Shown here: positions 27,250 to 37,982 of the stretch, one piece after another | Position numbering within the stretch: position 1 is the stretch's first letter | How the letters are laid out: each line of letters starts with the position of its first letter | Source: an uncultured Aquimarina sp. | Lineage (GTDB): Bacteria; Bacteroidota; Bacteroidia; Flavobacteriales; Flavobacteriaceae | Assembly (NCBI GenBank): GCA_947493495.1 | Contig: CANLRN010000011.1 | Span: 1 to 64,000 of the forward strand | Direction: 5' to 3' | Length of the DNA: 64,000 nt | Program-made: the position numbers and the translations under genes | The notes under the pieces: generated by a model | Seen by the model: only the letters and a program-made list of their open reading frames with translations | Told to the model about the DNA's origin: nothing | Database searches by the model: none

Positions 27250-27371
27250 AGAAAGTAAATGTAAATATTTAGTGTCAAAAATTAAAATGATCTTTGTTTA
27301 AAATATAAAAGCTTTAGAATAAGCTATTTGCTTACTGTCCTATTCGAGCTTTGAAATTAGTTTAAAAACTA

Positions 27372-27402
27372 TTGGGATTTTTCAATTGGTATGTTAACTT
27401 TG
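27372..27402 (+). promoter_or_regulatory. Promoter for the coiled-coil/zapA/6S region
   Basis: TTG at 27372-27374, a 20-bp spacer, then TAACTTTG at 27395-27402. This fits the Bacteroidetes TTG-N17-23-TAnnTTTG rule. The first gene starts at 27431. Confidence 0.6.
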
Positions 27403-27430
27403 TGTAACGAAGTATTGCGTGAAATTAATA

Positions 27431-27721
27431 ATGAGTGATTTGATAGAAATTGTTGATTCTTTAGAGAATAAGATAAGTAAATTGATTCATAAATATGAAT
27501 TAGCAAAACAGAAAAATGTTGATCTTATGGCTAAAGTACAAGATTTAGAAGCAAATATTACGCTTCAATCTGATGAATTGAAACAATGGGAAGAAAAATT
27601 CAGTGCACTCAAAAATGCGAATGCAATGCTAGGCAGTAATGAATACAAGAGGGAAACCAAGCTCAAAATAAACGCCTTGATAAAAGAAATAGATGTGTGT
27701 ATCGCACAACTATCAGAATAA
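27431..27721 (+). CDS. Small coiled-coil protein upstream of zapA
   Basis: The start ATG at 27431 is chosen over the one at 27419, which would add only MKLI; MSDLIEIVDSLENKISKLI is the natural start. The 96 residues are almost all predicted coiled coil (LIHKYELAKQKNVDLMAKVQ, LEANITLQSDELKQWEEK), with no signal or membrane part. It is four bases from zapA. Small coiled-coil partners beside zapA often behave like ZapB, so a role at the division ring is plausible but inferred from position. Confidence 0.75.
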   Translation: MSDLIEIVDSLENKISKLIHKYELAKQKNVDLMAKVQDLEANITLQSDELKQWEEKFSALKNANAMLGSNEYKRETKLKINALIKEIDVCIAQLSE

Positions 27722-27725
27722 TAAT

Positions 27726-28013
27726 ATGGCAAAGCTTAAAATCAAATTATCAATTGCAGATCGGATATATCCATTGACAATCAATCCTGATCAAGAAGAA
27801 GGACTGAGAAAAGCTGCAAAAAAAATAGAAGGTATGATTAAGCAATTTGAGCAGAGTTATGCTGTTAGAGATAAGCAAGATGTACTAGCAATGTGTGCTT
27901 TGCAATTTGCTGCACAAGTAGAACAAAAGAGTATAGATAAAGATAGTGATCAAGTGCATGTAAAAGATAGGTTACAAGCACTGCATGATTTATTACATGA
28001 TCACTTATCATAA
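27726..28013 (+). CDS. zapA: Cell division protein ZapA
   Basis: ZapA binds FtsZ and bundles its filaments at midcell. From the ATG at 27726 it is 95 aa: MAKLKIKLSIADRIYPLTIN, then EEGLRKAAKKIEGMIKQFEQ, followed by a C-terminal helix. The size and beta-then-long-helix plan fit ZapA. Upstream is a small coiled-coil gene; downstream is a 6S-like RNA and rny, an arrangement common in flavobacteria. An in-frame ATG 11 codons earlier is inside the upstream gene and less likely. Confidence 0.88.
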   Translation: MAKLKIKLSIADRIYPLTINPDQEEGLRKAAKKIEGMIKQFEQSYAVRDKQDVLAMCALQFAAQVEQKSIDKDSDQVHVKDRLQALHDLLHDHLS

Positions 28014-28040
28014 ACGTTCTTAAAAATAAATAAGGTTACT

Positions 28041-28219
28041 GCCTGCACTAGTTGTTATTTTTTGATAAACTCAACAAGAATTATTTTAAAAAGGGTGAGT
28101 TTAAATTGTAAAAGCGTGCCGTACTGATTTTCAGTTTTACGGATTTTTGAGCAATTTGTTAGCCCTAAACCTGTTTTTACAGAGTTTATACAAAACCCAA
28201 ACTAGTGCAGGCTTTTTTT
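28041..28219 (+). ncRNA. 6S RNA (6S-Flavo type)
   Basis: Perfect 13-bp closing stem GCCTGCACTAGTT (28041-28053) with AACTAGTGCAGGC (28200-28212), then a T-run. Inside are further paired parts and an open middle, for an overall length of about 175-180 nt. 6S RNA binds RNA polymerase by mimicking an open promoter, and the flavobacterial form is characteristically located between zapA and rny, as here. Assignment is from structure and position; an Rfam scan was not possible. Confidence 0.75.
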
Positions 28220-28242
28220 ATATATAAACACTAACTAAAATT

Positions 28243-29808
28243 ATGGATAACATTATATTTTTGATTATTGCTGCTGTTGTAGGTATAGTGATAGGATATT
28301 TTATAGCTAAGATACTTGAGCGTAATAAGGCTACAGAAATTATCAAAAACGCAAAAAAAACATCATCTAATATCATTAGAGACGCTAAGAGTGAAGGAGA
28401 AACTATTAAAAAAGATAAAATACTACAGGCTAAAGAAAAATTCATAGAGCTTAAATCTGAACATGAAAAAGTGATTCTGTCACGTGATAAAAAAATGGCA
28501 GAAGCTGAAAAAAGAATTAGAGATAAAGAATCTCAGATTTCTAGTGAACTAAATAAGAACAAAAAAAATAACACAGAGTTAGAGCAAAAACTGAAAGATT
28601 ATTCGCATCGTACAGAATATCTAGAAAAGAAAAAAAGTGAATTAAAAAAACTACATACGAGTCAAGTAAAACAACTCGAAGTTATATCTGGTCTATCTGC
28701 AGAAGATGCAAAAGATCAATTGATAGAATCATTAAAAGAACAGGCCAAAACTGATTCTATGGCATTGATCCAAGATACAATAGAAGAAGCAAAGCTAACG
28801 GCACAACAAGAAGCAAAAAAGATCATCATAAATACAATACAGCGAGTTGGTACAGAAGAAGCGATAGAGAATTGTGTATCCGTATTTAATATTGAAAGCG
28901 ATGATGTAAAAGGACGTATTATTGGTCGAGAAGGTAGAAATATAAGAGCGATAGAATCCGCAACAGGAGTAGAAATAATTGTAGACGATACTCCAGAGGC
29001 AATTATATTATCTTGTTTTGATTCTGTGCGTAGAGAGGTAGCCCGTTTATCCTTACATAAATTAGTGACTGACGGAAGAATTCACCCAGCTCGTATAGAA
29101 GAAATAGTAAAGAAAACTAGGAAACAGATCGATGAAGAAATTATCGAAGTCGGTAAACGTACAGTTATTGATCTAGGGATTCATGGATTACACCCCGAAT
29201 TGATTAAGACTGTTGGTAGAATGAAATATCGTTCTTCGTATGGCCAGAATCTTTTACAGCACTCTAGAGAAGTAGCTAAACTATGTGGTATAATGGCTGC
29301 GGAGCTAGGATTAAGTCCAAAAGCAGCAAAAAGAGCTGGTTTATTACATGATATAGGAAAAGTACCAGATACTGAAACAGAAGTACCTCACGCTATATTA
29401 GGGATGCAATGGGCAGAAAAATATGGAGAAAAAGCTGATGTATGTAATGCTATTGGAGCGCATCACGATGAAGTGGAAATGACCGCACTAATATCTCCAA
29501 TTGTGCAAGTATGTGATGCGATTAGTGGAGCTAGACCAGGCGCTAGAAGGCAAGTATTAGATTCATATATCCAGCGATTAAAGGACCTCGAAGATATAGC
29601 TTTTGGGTTTGGAGGAGTAAAAAAGGCATATGCAATCCAGGCTGGTAGAGAATTACGTGTAATTGTAGAGAGTGAAAAAGTAAATGACGATAAAGCAGTA
29701 GATCTTTCTTTTGAAATTTCACAAAAAATACAAACTGATATGACCTATCCAGGGCAGGTCAAAGTAACTGTAATTAGAGAAACCAGAGCTGTAAATATTG
29801 CTAAATAA
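28243..29808 (+). CDS. rny: Ribonuclease Y
   Basis: An endoribonuclease that starts mRNA decay, tethered to the inner membrane. N-terminal membrane helix ([20 protein letters not shown]), a long coiled coil (about 30-190), a KH RNA-binding domain ([20 protein letters not shown]), then an HD metal-phosphohydrolase domain with AGLLHDIGK and [10 protein letters not shown], ending RVIVESEKV...[12 protein letters not shown]. The full length of 521 aa is normal. The gene starts 24 bases after the 6S-like RNA and has no other gene close behind it. Confidence 0.95.
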   Translation: MDNIIFLIIAAVVGIVIGYFIAKILERNKATEIIKNAKKTSSNIIRDAKSEGETIKKDKILQAKEKFIELKSEHEKVILSRDKKMAEAEKRIRDKESQISSELNKNKKNNTELEQKLKDYSHRTEYLEKKKSELKKLHTSQVKQLEVISGLSAEDAKDQLIESLKEQAKTDSMALIQDTIEEAKLTAQQEAKKIIINTIQRVGTEEAIENCVSVFNIESDDVKGRIIGREGRNIRAIESATGVEIIVDDTPEAIILSCFDSVRREVARLSLHKLVTDGRIHPARIEEIVKKTRKQIDEEIIEVGKRTVIDLGIHGLHPELIKTVGRMKYRSSYGQNLLQHSREVAKLCGIMAAELGLSPKAAKRAGLLHDIGKVPDTETEVPHAILGMQWAEKYGEKADVCNAIGAHHDEVEMTALISPIVQVCDAISGARPGARRQVLDSYIQRLKDLEDIAFGFGGVKKAYAIQAGRELRVIVESEKVNDDKAVDLSFEISQKIQTDMTYPGQVKVTVIRETRAVNIAK

Positions 29809-29890
29809 AAAATTGTTTTTATAAAGAAATGTATAAACAACTGTTGTGATTTTTGTTAAAAACACAAGAGATTTATATGCAATTTGAAAA

Positions 29891-30352
29891 ATGGAAATAC
29901 TAATTACAAAAGGTAAAAATAGAAATACCTTAACTTGTAAAAGAAGGTATGGAACCATTACAAGTATGAATCTTGGTCCAGACATTCCTAATCACGATAT
30001 TGCTCACTATGTTGTTGAAAAAGAGTTCAAATTAGAAAATGGATTTTATGGTAATGTTAAATCCGGAATGCCTATAGAAGACTTATCTGATAAAGAAATA
30101 ATCAAAAATCTAGATTCTGAAACTTGGCTATCTGAAATTATGGCAAGAAACCTTCAGTCTATTGGCTCTGGAGCTGCGAAAACTGAGCAATTCATTGAGT
30201 TGGTAAATTGGGAAACTCAAAATAGTAAAGAAATGAAAATTCCGAATATGAGTTTAATAACTGTAAAAAAAATGAAAGCAGATTTTGACCAGTTATGTAA
30301 AAAATGGGGTTTGATACCTGAAAACGGAGAATTAAAACTAATTTTTGAATAA
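29891..30352 (+). CDS. Unknown 153-aa protein
   Basis: No family recognised. A soluble-looking protein without a signal: MEILITKGKNRNTLTCKRRY at the start, an acidic helical middle (PIEDLSDKEIIKNLDSETWL), and a tail VKKMKADFDQLCKKWGLIPE. It has its own start 82 bp after rny. Composition and position suggest a cytoplasmic accessory gene. The length and clean frame support it being real. Confidence 0.6.
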   Translation: MEILITKGKNRNTLTCKRRYGTITSMNLGPDIPNHDIAHYVVEKEFKLENGFYGNVKSGMPIEDLSDKEIIKNLDSETWLSEIMARNLQSIGSGAAKTEQFIELVNWETQNSKEMKIPNMSLITVKKMKADFDQLCKKWGLIPENGELKLIFE

Positions 30353-30617
30353 AAACGGTATACAAGATATACTAATAGGCTTAGTTATTTGCTTATTTAA
30401 TACCAGTTCAGACTTAAAATTACCCATTAAAATTTGATCTTTTTCGTTTATGCTTCAAAATAAAATTTAAACGTAACTTAGGCTATGTTTGCATTTTTTT
30501 TACCTAAAAAAATACCTGTATTGTATTTGAGTATTTTTAAATCAGAACTAATATGAGACAACTCTCTTGGGATTTCTCAATACATATTAATTGCTAAAGT
30601 GATATACTAATACCATA
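30353..30617. other. Gene-free stretch with short repeat relics
   Basis: No ORF of note. Two short segments recur elsewhere: ACCAGTTCAGACTTAAAATT (near 30402) resembles DNA near 57459, and AAAAATACCTGTATTGTATT (near 30509) resembles DNA near 37908. These look like worn fragments of dispersed intergenic repeats. Confidence 0.4.
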
Positions 30618-30650
30618 CAAAAAGCCTCTTTTTAGAGTAAAGAGGCTTTG
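30618..30650. terminator. Terminator of clpC
   Basis: Stem AAAGCCTCTTT / AAAGAGGCTTT with a seven-base loop and A/T tails, between the convergent unknown gene (plus) and clpC (minus, stop at 30675). Confidence 0.75.
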
Positions 30651-30674
30651 ATATTTAGGTGATAATTATAAATT

Positions 30675-33230
30675 TTAAGATTCTGCGGATTTTTCAGCTT
30701 TACTGATAGTGATAGTAAGCTCATTAGCATCTTCATCTAGATCCATAAAAATACTATCTCCCTCTTGCAATTGAGCATTAATAATCTCTTCTGCTAGGGC
30801 ATCTTCGATATATTTTTGGATTGCTCTTTTAAGTGGCCTAGCACCATATTGTTTATCAAATCCTTTTTCTGTTATATAATCCTTTGCTTTTTCGCTGAGA
30901 GTTAACTGATATCCTAATCCTTTAATTCGACCAAATAACTTATCTAGTTCAATATCAATAATTTTATGGATATCACTTCGCTCTAGTGCATTAAACACAA
31001 TCACATCATCTACTCTGTTGAGGAACTCAGGAGCAAATGCCTTTTTGAGCGCATTTTCGATGACACCTTTGGCATAGTCATCAGATTGTGTCTTTTTTGC
31101 AGAGGTACCAAAACCAACCCCTTGTCCAAAATCTTTTAATTTACGGGCGCCTATATTAGATGTCATAATAATAATGGTATTTCTGAAATCAATTTTTCTA
31201 CCTAAACTATCTGTTAAGTATCCATCATCCAATACCTGAAGCATCATGTTAAACACATCTGGATGTGCTTTTTCGATTTCATCTAATAGTACAACTGCAT
31301 ATGGTTTTCTTCTCACTTTCTCTGTAAGTTGCCCTCCTTCTTCATATCCTACATATCCTGGAGGAGCGCCTATTAGTCTAGAGATAGCGAATTTTTCCAT
31401 ATACTCACTCATATCTATTCTTATGAGTGTCTCTTCACTATCAAAAAGCTCACGAGCAAGTACTTTGGCCAATTGGGTTTTACCAACACCTGTTTGTCCA
31501 AGAAATATAAAGGATCCAATAGGTTTATTAGGATCTTTTAAACCAGCCCGATTACGCTGAATGGCTTTTACAACCTTCGTAACAGCTTCATTCTGACCGA
31601 TTACCTTACCTTTTATCAAATTTGGTAATTCTGCTAGTTTATTGCTTTCTGTTTGAGCTATTCTATTAACAGGAATTCCAGTCATCATAGAGACAACGTC
31701 TGCGACATTTTCTTCGTCAACAGTCTCTTTATGGAGTTTAGAATCTTTTTCCCATTGTTCTTGTGCTTGACTTAATTCTTTTTCTAGATTTTTTTCATCA
31801 TCTCTAAGCTTAGCTGCCTCTTCATACTTCTGTTTCTTAACAACACTATTTTTATGTTCTCTTACTTCTTCTAGCTTTTTTTCTAAATCAAGAATCTTTT
31901 TTGGTACGTCTATATTAGTAATATGAACTCTAGATCCAGCTTCATCGAGTGCATCTATAGCCTTGTCTGGAAGAAATCGATCTGTCATGTATCTATTAGT
32001 AAGTTTTACACAAGCATTGATCGCTTCTTCAGTATATGTTACATTATGATGTTCTTCATATTTTTCTTTGATATTATTCAATATCTCAATAGTTTCTTCA
32101 ATATTTGTAGGTTCTACAATTACTTTCTGGAAACGTCTTTCTAATGCACCATCTTTTTCTATATATTGTCTGTATTCATCTAGAGTAGTTGCTCCAATAC
32201 ATTGAATCTCACCTCTTGCCAGCGCAGGTTTAAACATGTTAGAAGCGTCTAAACTCCCTGTGGCCCCACCAGCACCAACAATCGTATGTATTTCGTCAAT
32301 AAAGAGAATAATATCATCATTTTTCTCTAACTCATTCATTACAGCTTTCATTCGTTCCTCAAACTGCCCTCTGTATTTTGTACCTGCTACTAGACTTGCA
32401 AGATCTAGAGTGACTACTCTTTTATCAAACAAGATTCTAGATACTTTCCTTTTTACAATACGTAATGCAAGTCCTTCTGCTATTGCAGATTTACCTACTC
32501 CAGGTTCTCCAATCAATAATGGATTATTCTTTTTACGTCTACTAAGGATTTGAGAAACTCGTTCTATTTCTTTCATTCTACCCACAACAGGGTCTAATTT
32601 ACCTTCCTCAGCCATAGCTGTCAGATCTCTTCCAAAATTATCTAAAACAGGTGTCTTAGATTTCTTATTGGCTTTTGCACCGCCAGATGGCGAATTAAAA
32701 GGATTTTCTTTTGCCCCATCTCCAGACAGATCTTCATCATCAGAAAAAGATTCTGCTTTTGGGCTCTCTATGTATTCTTCTTCGTTAGCAATCATATATT
32801 TAAATTGATCTTTAACATTATCATAATCTACTTTAAGTTTATTTAATAGTTTTGTTGTGGGATCGTTTTCATTTCTTAATATACACAACAATAAATGAGC
32901 AGTGTTAATAGAAGCGCTCTGAAAAAGCTTTGCTTCTAGAAAGGTAGTTTTTAATGCTCTTTCTGCTTGTCTTGTTAAATGTAAATTCCTTTTCTCATTT
33001 GAAGCTACAGCAACATTAGGGTTTGCAGGACTAAGAATTTCAACCTTTCTTCTTAGATTTGTTAAATCAATATCCAATGCATCAAGTATATTGATTGCTT
33101 TTCCTGTTCCATCACGTAATAATCCTAGCATAAGATGTTCTGTACCTATAAAATCATGTCCTAATCTTAGCGCTTCTTCTTTGCTATAAGCAATCACATC
33201 TTTGACTCTTGGTGAAAAATTATCATCCAT
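30675..33230 (-). CDS. clpC: ATP-dependent Clp protease ATPase subunit ClpC
   Basis: An AAA+ unfoldase that feeds proteins to ClpP. The ATG at 33230 (MDDNFSPRVKDVIAYSKEEA) is preferred over a start 16 codons upstream. Clp-N repeats occupy residues 1-145. The first AAA module has GEPGVGKSAIAEG and ILFIDEIHTIVGAGG. The middle domain is a UVR-like coiled coil (HKNSVVKKQKYEEAAKLRDD). The second module has GQTGVGKTQLAKV and VVLLDEIEKAHPDVF. The UVR-type middle and N-repeats point to ClpC rather than ClpB. It is divergent from gyrA. Confidence 0.93.
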   Translation of the reverse strand: MDDNFSPRVKDVIAYSKEEALRLGHDFIGTEHLMLGLLRDGTGKAINILDALDIDLTNLRRKVEILSPANPNVAVASNEKRNLHLTRQAERALKTTFLEAKLFQSASINTAHLLLCILRNENDPTTKLLNKLKVDYDNVKDQFKYMIANEEEYIESPKAESFSDDEDLSGDGAKENPFNSPSGGAKANKKSKTPVLDNFGRDLTAMAEEGKLDPVVGRMKEIERVSQILSRRKKNNPLLIGEPGVGKSAIAEGLALRIVKRKVSRILFDKRVVTLDLASLVAGTKYRGQFEERMKAVMNELEKNDDIILFIDEIHTIVGAGGATGSLDASNMFKPALARGEIQCIGATTLDEYRQYIEKDGALERRFQKVIVEPTNIEETIEILNNIKEKYEEHHNVTYTEEAINACVKLTNRYMTDRFLPDKAIDALDEAGSRVHITNIDVPKKILDLEKKLEEVREHKNSVVKKQKYEEAAKLRDDEKNLEKELSQAQEQWEKDSKLHKETVDEENVADVVSMMTGIPVNRIAQTESNKLAELPNLIKGKVIGQNEAVTKVVKAIQRNRAGLKDPNKPIGSFIFLGQTGVGKTQLAKVLARELFDSEETLIRIDMSEYMEKFAISRLIGAPPGYVGYEEGGQLTEKVRRKPYAVVLLDEIEKAHPDVFNMMLQVLDDGYLTDSLGRKIDFRNTIIIMTSNIGARKLKDFGQGVGFGTSAKKTQSDDYAKGVIENALKKAFAPEFLNRVDDVIVFNALERSDIHKIIDIELDKLFGRIKGLGYQLTLSEKAKDYITEKGFDKQYGARPLKRAIQKYIEDALAEEIINAQLQEGDSIFMDLDEDANELTITISKAEKSAES

Positions 33231-33593
33231 ATAAATTATTTCTTTCTTACTAAATATAGTAATTTTTACTATTACCAATGGTAAAAATTAATTCTTTTTA
33301 ACCATGATTAACAGATTTGTTGGTGTAATATAAATATTGTTCTGCTTTTTTCAGTTTGTATGATTACATATTTTTTTGAAAATAGCTTTTAAATTCTTGG
33401 CTGCAATCTTTGTAATGGGTAAATAGACAAAAAAAGCAGTAATAATCAAAATGTAAGTTAGTAGACTTATTAACTATCAACCTAGTTTAAGTTGTTAATA
33501 AATTGCGTATATTACATAGGGTATAGATCATAAAAAATGTATCGAATTACTTAAATTAGCACGTTTAATTTAATCAATTTTTTAAAATAGAAT
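33231..33593. other. Intergenic region between clpC and gyrA
   Basis: 363 bp with no gene. It should hold both divergent promoters, since clpC reads left and gyrA right. I could not pick a firm TAnnTTTG box on either strand, and saw no hairpin or repeat of note. Confidence 0.4.
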
Positions 33594-36134
33594 ATGGCAG
33601 AAGGGGAAAAGTTAATACCGATCAATATTGAAGATGAAATGAAGTCTGCATACATTGATTACTCGATGTCTGTTATTGTATCACGTGCACTTCCCGATGT
33701 AAGGGATGGTCTCAAACCTGTACATAGAAGAGTATTGTACGGGATGTATGAGTTAGGCGTTAAAGCTAGTAGTGCTCACAAGAAATCTGCTAGAATCGTA
33801 GGAGAAGTACTTGGTAAATATCATCCGCATGGAGATACATCAGTATATGATACAATGGTTCGTATGGCACAAGAATGGAGCTTACGATATATGCTGGTAG
33901 ACGGACAAGGTAATTTTGGATCTGTAGATGGAGATAGCCCAGCGGCAATGAGATATACAGAAGCAAGAATGCGTAAAATATCAGAAGACATGCTAGCTGA
34001 TATTGAAAAAGAAACTGTAGATCATACCCTTAATTTTGATGATACACTTCAGGAGCCAACAGTATTGCCAACCAGAGTACCTGGCTTATTAATCAATGGA
34101 GCATCAGGGATAGCTGTAGGTATGGCAACTAATATGCCTCCTCATAATTTAAGTGAAGTTGTAGATGGTACCATAGCGTATATTGATAATAACGATATAG
34201 AGATAGATGAGCTTATCCAACACATAAAAGCACCTGATTTTCCGACAGGAGGGATCATATATGGATATGATGGAGTAAGAGAAGCATTCAAAACCGGTAG
34301 GGGACGCGTAGTAATGCGTGCCAAAGCTACTTTTGAAGAAGTAGGAGGAAAAGAAAGTATCGTTGTATCTGAAATTCCATATCAAGTCAACAAGGCAGAT
34401 ATGATTAAAAAAACTGCAGATCTTGTAAATGACAAAAAAATAGACGGTATTTCTACTATACGAGATGAATCTGATAGAAAAGGAATGCGGATTGTGTATA
34501 TCCTAAAAAGAGATGCTATCCCGAATATTGTTCTCAATTTATTATATAAGTATACGGCATTACAATCTTCTTTTAGTGTAAATAATATCGCATTAGTCAA
34601 TGGACGACCTCAGCTCTTAAATGTAAAAGAGATGATACACTACTTTGTAGAGCATCGTCACGAAGTAGTTGTACGTCGTACTAAATACGAACTTAGAAAA
34701 GCAGAAGAAAGAGCCCATATTTTAGAAGGATTAATTATTGCATCTGATAATATAGATGAAGTAATAGCCTTGATACGAGCCTCTGCTAATGCTGATGAAG
34801 CAAGACAAAAACTCATTGATAGGTTTAAACTTACAGAAATCCAAGCCAAGGCAATTGTAGAAATGCGATTGAGACAACTTACAGGATTAGAACAGGACAA
34901 GTTAAGAGCGGAGTATGAGGAATTAATGAAAACAATTGAAGACCTTAAAGATATTCTCGATAAGAAAGATCGAAGAATGACAATCATTAAGGAAGAACTT
35001 ATTGAGGTAAAAGATAAGTATGGTGATGAGCGTCGATCTCTTATAGAATATGCAGGCGGTGATCTTAGTATCGAGGATATGATACCTAACGAAAAAGTGG
35101 TTATTACTATTTCTCATGCAGGATACATAAAAAGAACGTCACTTACAGAATATAAGAAACAAAATAGAGGAGGGGTTGGTCAAAAAGGAAGTACTACACG
35201 TAATGAAGATTTCTTAGAACACCTCTTTGTAGGTACCAACCATCAATATATGCTATTCTTTACGCAAAAAGGGAAATGTTTCTGGATGCGAGTATATGAA
35301 ATACCTGAAGGTAGTAAAACATCAAAAGGAAGAGCAATACAAAACTTGATCAATATAGAATCAGATGATAAAGTAAAAGCATTTATATGTACTCAAGACC
35401 TTAAAGATGAAGAGTATATCAATGCGCATTATGTCATTATGGCGACAAGAAAAGGACAAGTAAAGAAAACCTCACTTGAACAATATTCTAGACCTAGAAC
35501 TAATGGGATTAATGCAATTACAATTAAAGAAGGTGATGAGTTACTAGAAGCTAAGCTTACCGATGGTAAAAGCCAGGTGATGTTAGCAGTGAAATCTGGG
35601 AAGGCTATACGTTTTGAGGAAGAAAAAACTAGACCAATGGGCCGTGGTGCATCTGGAGTTAGAGGTATTCGTCTTGCTAATGAAAACGATGAGGTTATTG
35701 GAATGGTAGCAGTCAACGATATGGAGAGTAATATTCTTGTTGTTTCGGAAAATGGATACGGTAAACGATCTAGATTAGAAGACTATAGAATTACTAATAG
35801 AGGAGGAAAAGGTGTTAAAACTATCTCTGTTACAGAAAAAACTGGTAACTTAGTGGCCATAAAAAATGTTACAGATGCTGATGATCTGATGATTATTAAC
35901 AAATCTGGAGTAGCAATTAGGTTGTCAATAGAGGATCTAAGAGTAATGGGGCGTGCAACTCAAGGAGTACGATTGATTAACCTCAAAGGTAAGGACTCTA
36001 TAGCTGCAGTAGCTAAAGTAATGCACGATGAAGATGAAGTAACAGAAGAAATTGATGCCGATGAAGTAACAGAAAATGATAATGAATCGTCTATAGATAG
36101 TAAGAATATTGATGATAATACGTCAAATAAATAA
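33594..36134 (+). CDS. gyrA: DNA gyrase subunit A
   Basis: The breakage-rejoining subunit of gyrase, which introduces negative supercoils with GyrB. It starts [20 protein letters not shown]. The catalytic tyrosine is Tyr121 in [10 protein letters not shown]. The quinolone region [14 protein letters not shown] has Thr82 and Asp86, the residues I expect in wild-type flavobacteria. The C-terminal blades include the GyrA box [10 protein letters not shown], which is needed for wrapping. 846 aa is a normal length, and the tail is acidic ([19 protein letters not shown]). The next gene follows 34 bases after the stop and may be co-transcribed. Confidence 0.96.
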   Translation: MAEGEKLIPINIEDEMKSAYIDYSMSVIVSRALPDVRDGLKPVHRRVLYGMYELGVKASSAHKKSARIVGEVLGKYHPHGDTSVYDTMVRMAQEWSLRYMLVDGQGNFGSVDGDSPAAMRYTEARMRKISEDMLADIEKETVDHTLNFDDTLQEPTVLPTRVPGLLINGASGIAVGMATNMPPHNLSEVVDGTIAYIDNNDIEIDELIQHIKAPDFPTGGIIYGYDGVREAFKTGRGRVVMRAKATFEEVGGKESIVVSEIPYQVNKADMIKKTADLVNDKKIDGISTIRDESDRKGMRIVYILKRDAIPNIVLNLLYKYTALQSSFSVNNIALVNGRPQLLNVKEMIHYFVEHRHEVVVRRTKYELRKAEERAHILEGLIIASDNIDEVIALIRASANADEARQKLIDRFKLTEIQAKAIVEMRLRQLTGLEQDKLRAEYEELMKTIEDLKDILDKKDRRMTIIKEELIEVKDKYGDERRSLIEYAGGDLSIEDMIPNEKVVITISHAGYIKRTSLTEYKKQNRGGVGQKGSTTRNEDFLEHLFVGTNHQYMLFFTQKGKCFWMRVYEIPEGSKTSKGRAIQNLINIESDDKVKAFICTQDLKDEEYINAHYVIMATRKGQVKKTSLEQYSRPRTNGINAITIKEGDELLEAKLTDGKSQVMLAVKSGKAIRFEEEKTRPMGRGASGVRGIRLANENDEVIGMVAVNDMESNILVVSENGYGKRSRLEDYRITNRGGKGVKTISVTEKTGNLVAIKNVTDADDLMIINKSGVAIRLSIEDLRVMGRATQGVRLINLKGKDSIAAVAKVMHDEDEVTEEIDADEVTENDNESSIDSKNIDDNTSNK

Positions 36135-36168
36135 AAGATATAAATTAAATCCCATAAAAATTAGAGTA

Positions 36169-37443
36169 ATGAGAACTAAATTTATCCTTGCATTTTTTTT
36201 AACTATAAGTGCTATTGGGTTTTCGCAAAAAAAAGCACTAAGTGCCGCTAAAAAAGCCATAAAATCTGGTGATATAGAAACAGCTAATGATGCATTAAAT
36301 GCAGCCGAAGGACAATTAAGTGCTGCGGATGATAAAACTAAAGCATTATATTATTTTCTTAAAGGACAAGCATCTGCTGCAAATGCTGGAGACTCTGTAG
36401 AAAAAATTGAATCTTCTGCAAATGCTTATAATAAAGTAATAGAGATCGAGAAAGCTTCTGGCGCAAAAAAACATTCTGATCAAGCATTCACTAATTTACA
36501 AACATTGCGTCAAGCACTTGTTGAAGGAGCAATTAAAGATCAAAAAGAAGGTAATAATAAACTAGCATCAGAAAAATTATACTTAGGGTATAAAACAAAT
36601 AAAGCTGATACATTATATCTTTACTATGCAGCATCTAATGCTGTAAATGCTAAAGAATATGATGCAGCTCTGAATTATTACAATGAATTAGTAGATATAG
36701 GATTTAATGGTATAGAAGAGAAGTATACTGCTACGAACAAAGAAAGTGGAGAAGTAGATAGTTTTCCTTCGAAAGATTTAATGACCGTTTCTGTAAAAAC
36801 TGGAACACACATTAAACCAGAAACTATAAAAACAGAATCAAAAAAGTCTGAAATCACTAAAAATATTGCTCTTATCTATATTTCTCAAGGAAAAGATGAA
36901 GAAGCTATGAAAGCTATGGAGGCTGCAAAAAGAGAAAACCCTAATGATTCTTCTCTATTGCAATCAGAAGCTGATATGTTTTATAAGCTTGGTAATATCG
37001 AAAAATACAAAGAGATCATGGAACAAATTGTTGCCAATGATCCAGAAAATCCTGATTTATTCTATAATCTAGGAGTTAGTGCTTCTAAATTAGGAGATAA
37101 TGAAAAAGCAATAGAATATTATAATAAGGCATTAGAGTTAAAACCTGATTACAGCTCTGCTCAGATTAATATAGCATCTGTATTGCTTAGTAGAGAAAAG
37201 GATATAGTAGAAGAAATGAATAAATTAGGTACTTCTAGTAGTGATTATAAGAAATATGATGCACTAAAGGTTAAGCGTGAAAATCTTTATAAAGAGGTTG
37301 TTCCATACTTAGAAGGAGCGATAAAGAGTAAACCTGATAATATTGAAGCTGTTAGAACTTTAATGAATATATTTTATCAGTTAGACGATCCAAAGGCTGA
37401 AGAGATGAAAGGAAAGTTAAAAGCACTAGAAGGAGGCAATTAA
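36169..37443 (+). CDS. Exported TPR-repeat protein
   Basis: The ATG at 36169 (MRTKFILAFFLTISAIGFSQ) gives a signal peptide; an earlier in-frame ATG lies inside gyrA. The mature protein is Ala/Lys-rich and built of helical hairpins, with clear TPR units such as NPDLFYNLGVSASKLGDNEK then AIEYYNKALELKPDYSSAQI. TPRs bind partner proteins, so it is probably a periplasmic scaffold. It lies close behind gyrA, as in many flavobacteria, and is followed by a strong terminator. Confidence 0.8.
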   Translation: MRTKFILAFFLTISAIGFSQKKALSAAKKAIKSGDIETANDALNAAEGQLSAADDKTKALYYFLKGQASAANAGDSVEKIESSANAYNKVIEIEKASGAKKHSDQAFTNLQTLRQALVEGAIKDQKEGNNKLASEKLYLGYKTNKADTLYLYYAASNAVNAKEYDAALNYYNELVDIGFNGIEEKYTATNKESGEVDSFPSKDLMTVSVKTGTHIKPETIKTESKKSEITKNIALIYISQGKDEEAMKAMEAAKRENPNDSSLLQSEADMFYKLGNIEKYKEIMEQIVANDPENPDLFYNLGVSASKLGDNEKAIEYYNKALELKPDYSSAQINIASVLLSREKDIVEEMNKLGTSSSDYKKYDALKVKRENLYKEVVPYLEGAIKSKPDNIEAVRTLMNIFYQLDDPKAEEMKGKLKALEGGN

Positions 37444-37470
37444 TATACTGTCCCTTCCTGTTTTTAAAAA

Positions 37471-37510
37471 CTAAAAAAATCAGAATACTATAGTATTCTG
37501 ATTTTTTTAG
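37471..37510. terminator. Perfect palindromic terminator
   Basis: A 40-bp perfect dyad (CTAAAAAAATCAGAATACTA and its reverse complement), 28 bases after the TPR gene, with T-run tails on both strands. Confidence 0.85.
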
Positions 37511-37576
37511 TTTTATATTATATGTACTTATTAATATTATTTGTTGTTGAGTTTATTGAGGCTAAAAAAAGAAGAT

Positions 37577-37717
37577 TTTATTAGTGAAACTCTGATTTGA
37601 AAAGTTGCGCAGTAATGCCTTCAAATCAGATGGTTTAACTAATCCCACTGTTTGCTGAACTCGTTTCAGTATCTAGCGGGATTTCAGGTCTAATGCCTCG
37701 TGGACTTGCCCCGAGGA
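37577..37717. repeat. Structured intergenic repeat, copy 1
   Basis: It begins TTTATTAGTGAAACTCTG and contains several stem-loops: CTGATTTGAA / TTCAAATCAG, and a CCCACTG/CAGTATCTAGCGGG region. It closes with CCTCGTGGACTTGCCCCGAGG. It recurs with changes at 60665-60851. It has no ORF and is directly followed by a copy of the 163-bp element. Confidence 0.75.
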
Positions 37718-37723
37718 TTATTT

Positions 37724-37886
37724 ATACGATTTACGAATAAAAATTTCGCATCTAATGACATTCTTTTTCTACTATATTTTCTTCATAAAATTAAACAATA
37801 ACTGTGGCTATTCTTTAATTTGATTCATCAATCTAGCGAAAAATCCTTGCCATTATTTTTACGAAATTCTCATCCGTAAATCGTAT
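37724..37886. repeat. 163-bp palindromic-end element, copy B
   Basis: Nearly the same sequence as 3429-3592 and 50125-50287, same orientation, in a gene-free stretch between the TPR gene and a conserved hypothetical gene. Confidence 0.9.
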
Positions 37887-37982
37887 TACTTCCTGTAAAT
37901 TCAAAAAATACCTGTGTTTTATTTGAGTGTTTTTAAATCAGAACTGCTATAATTTATGATGCCTATTTAGATACTCAAAGCT

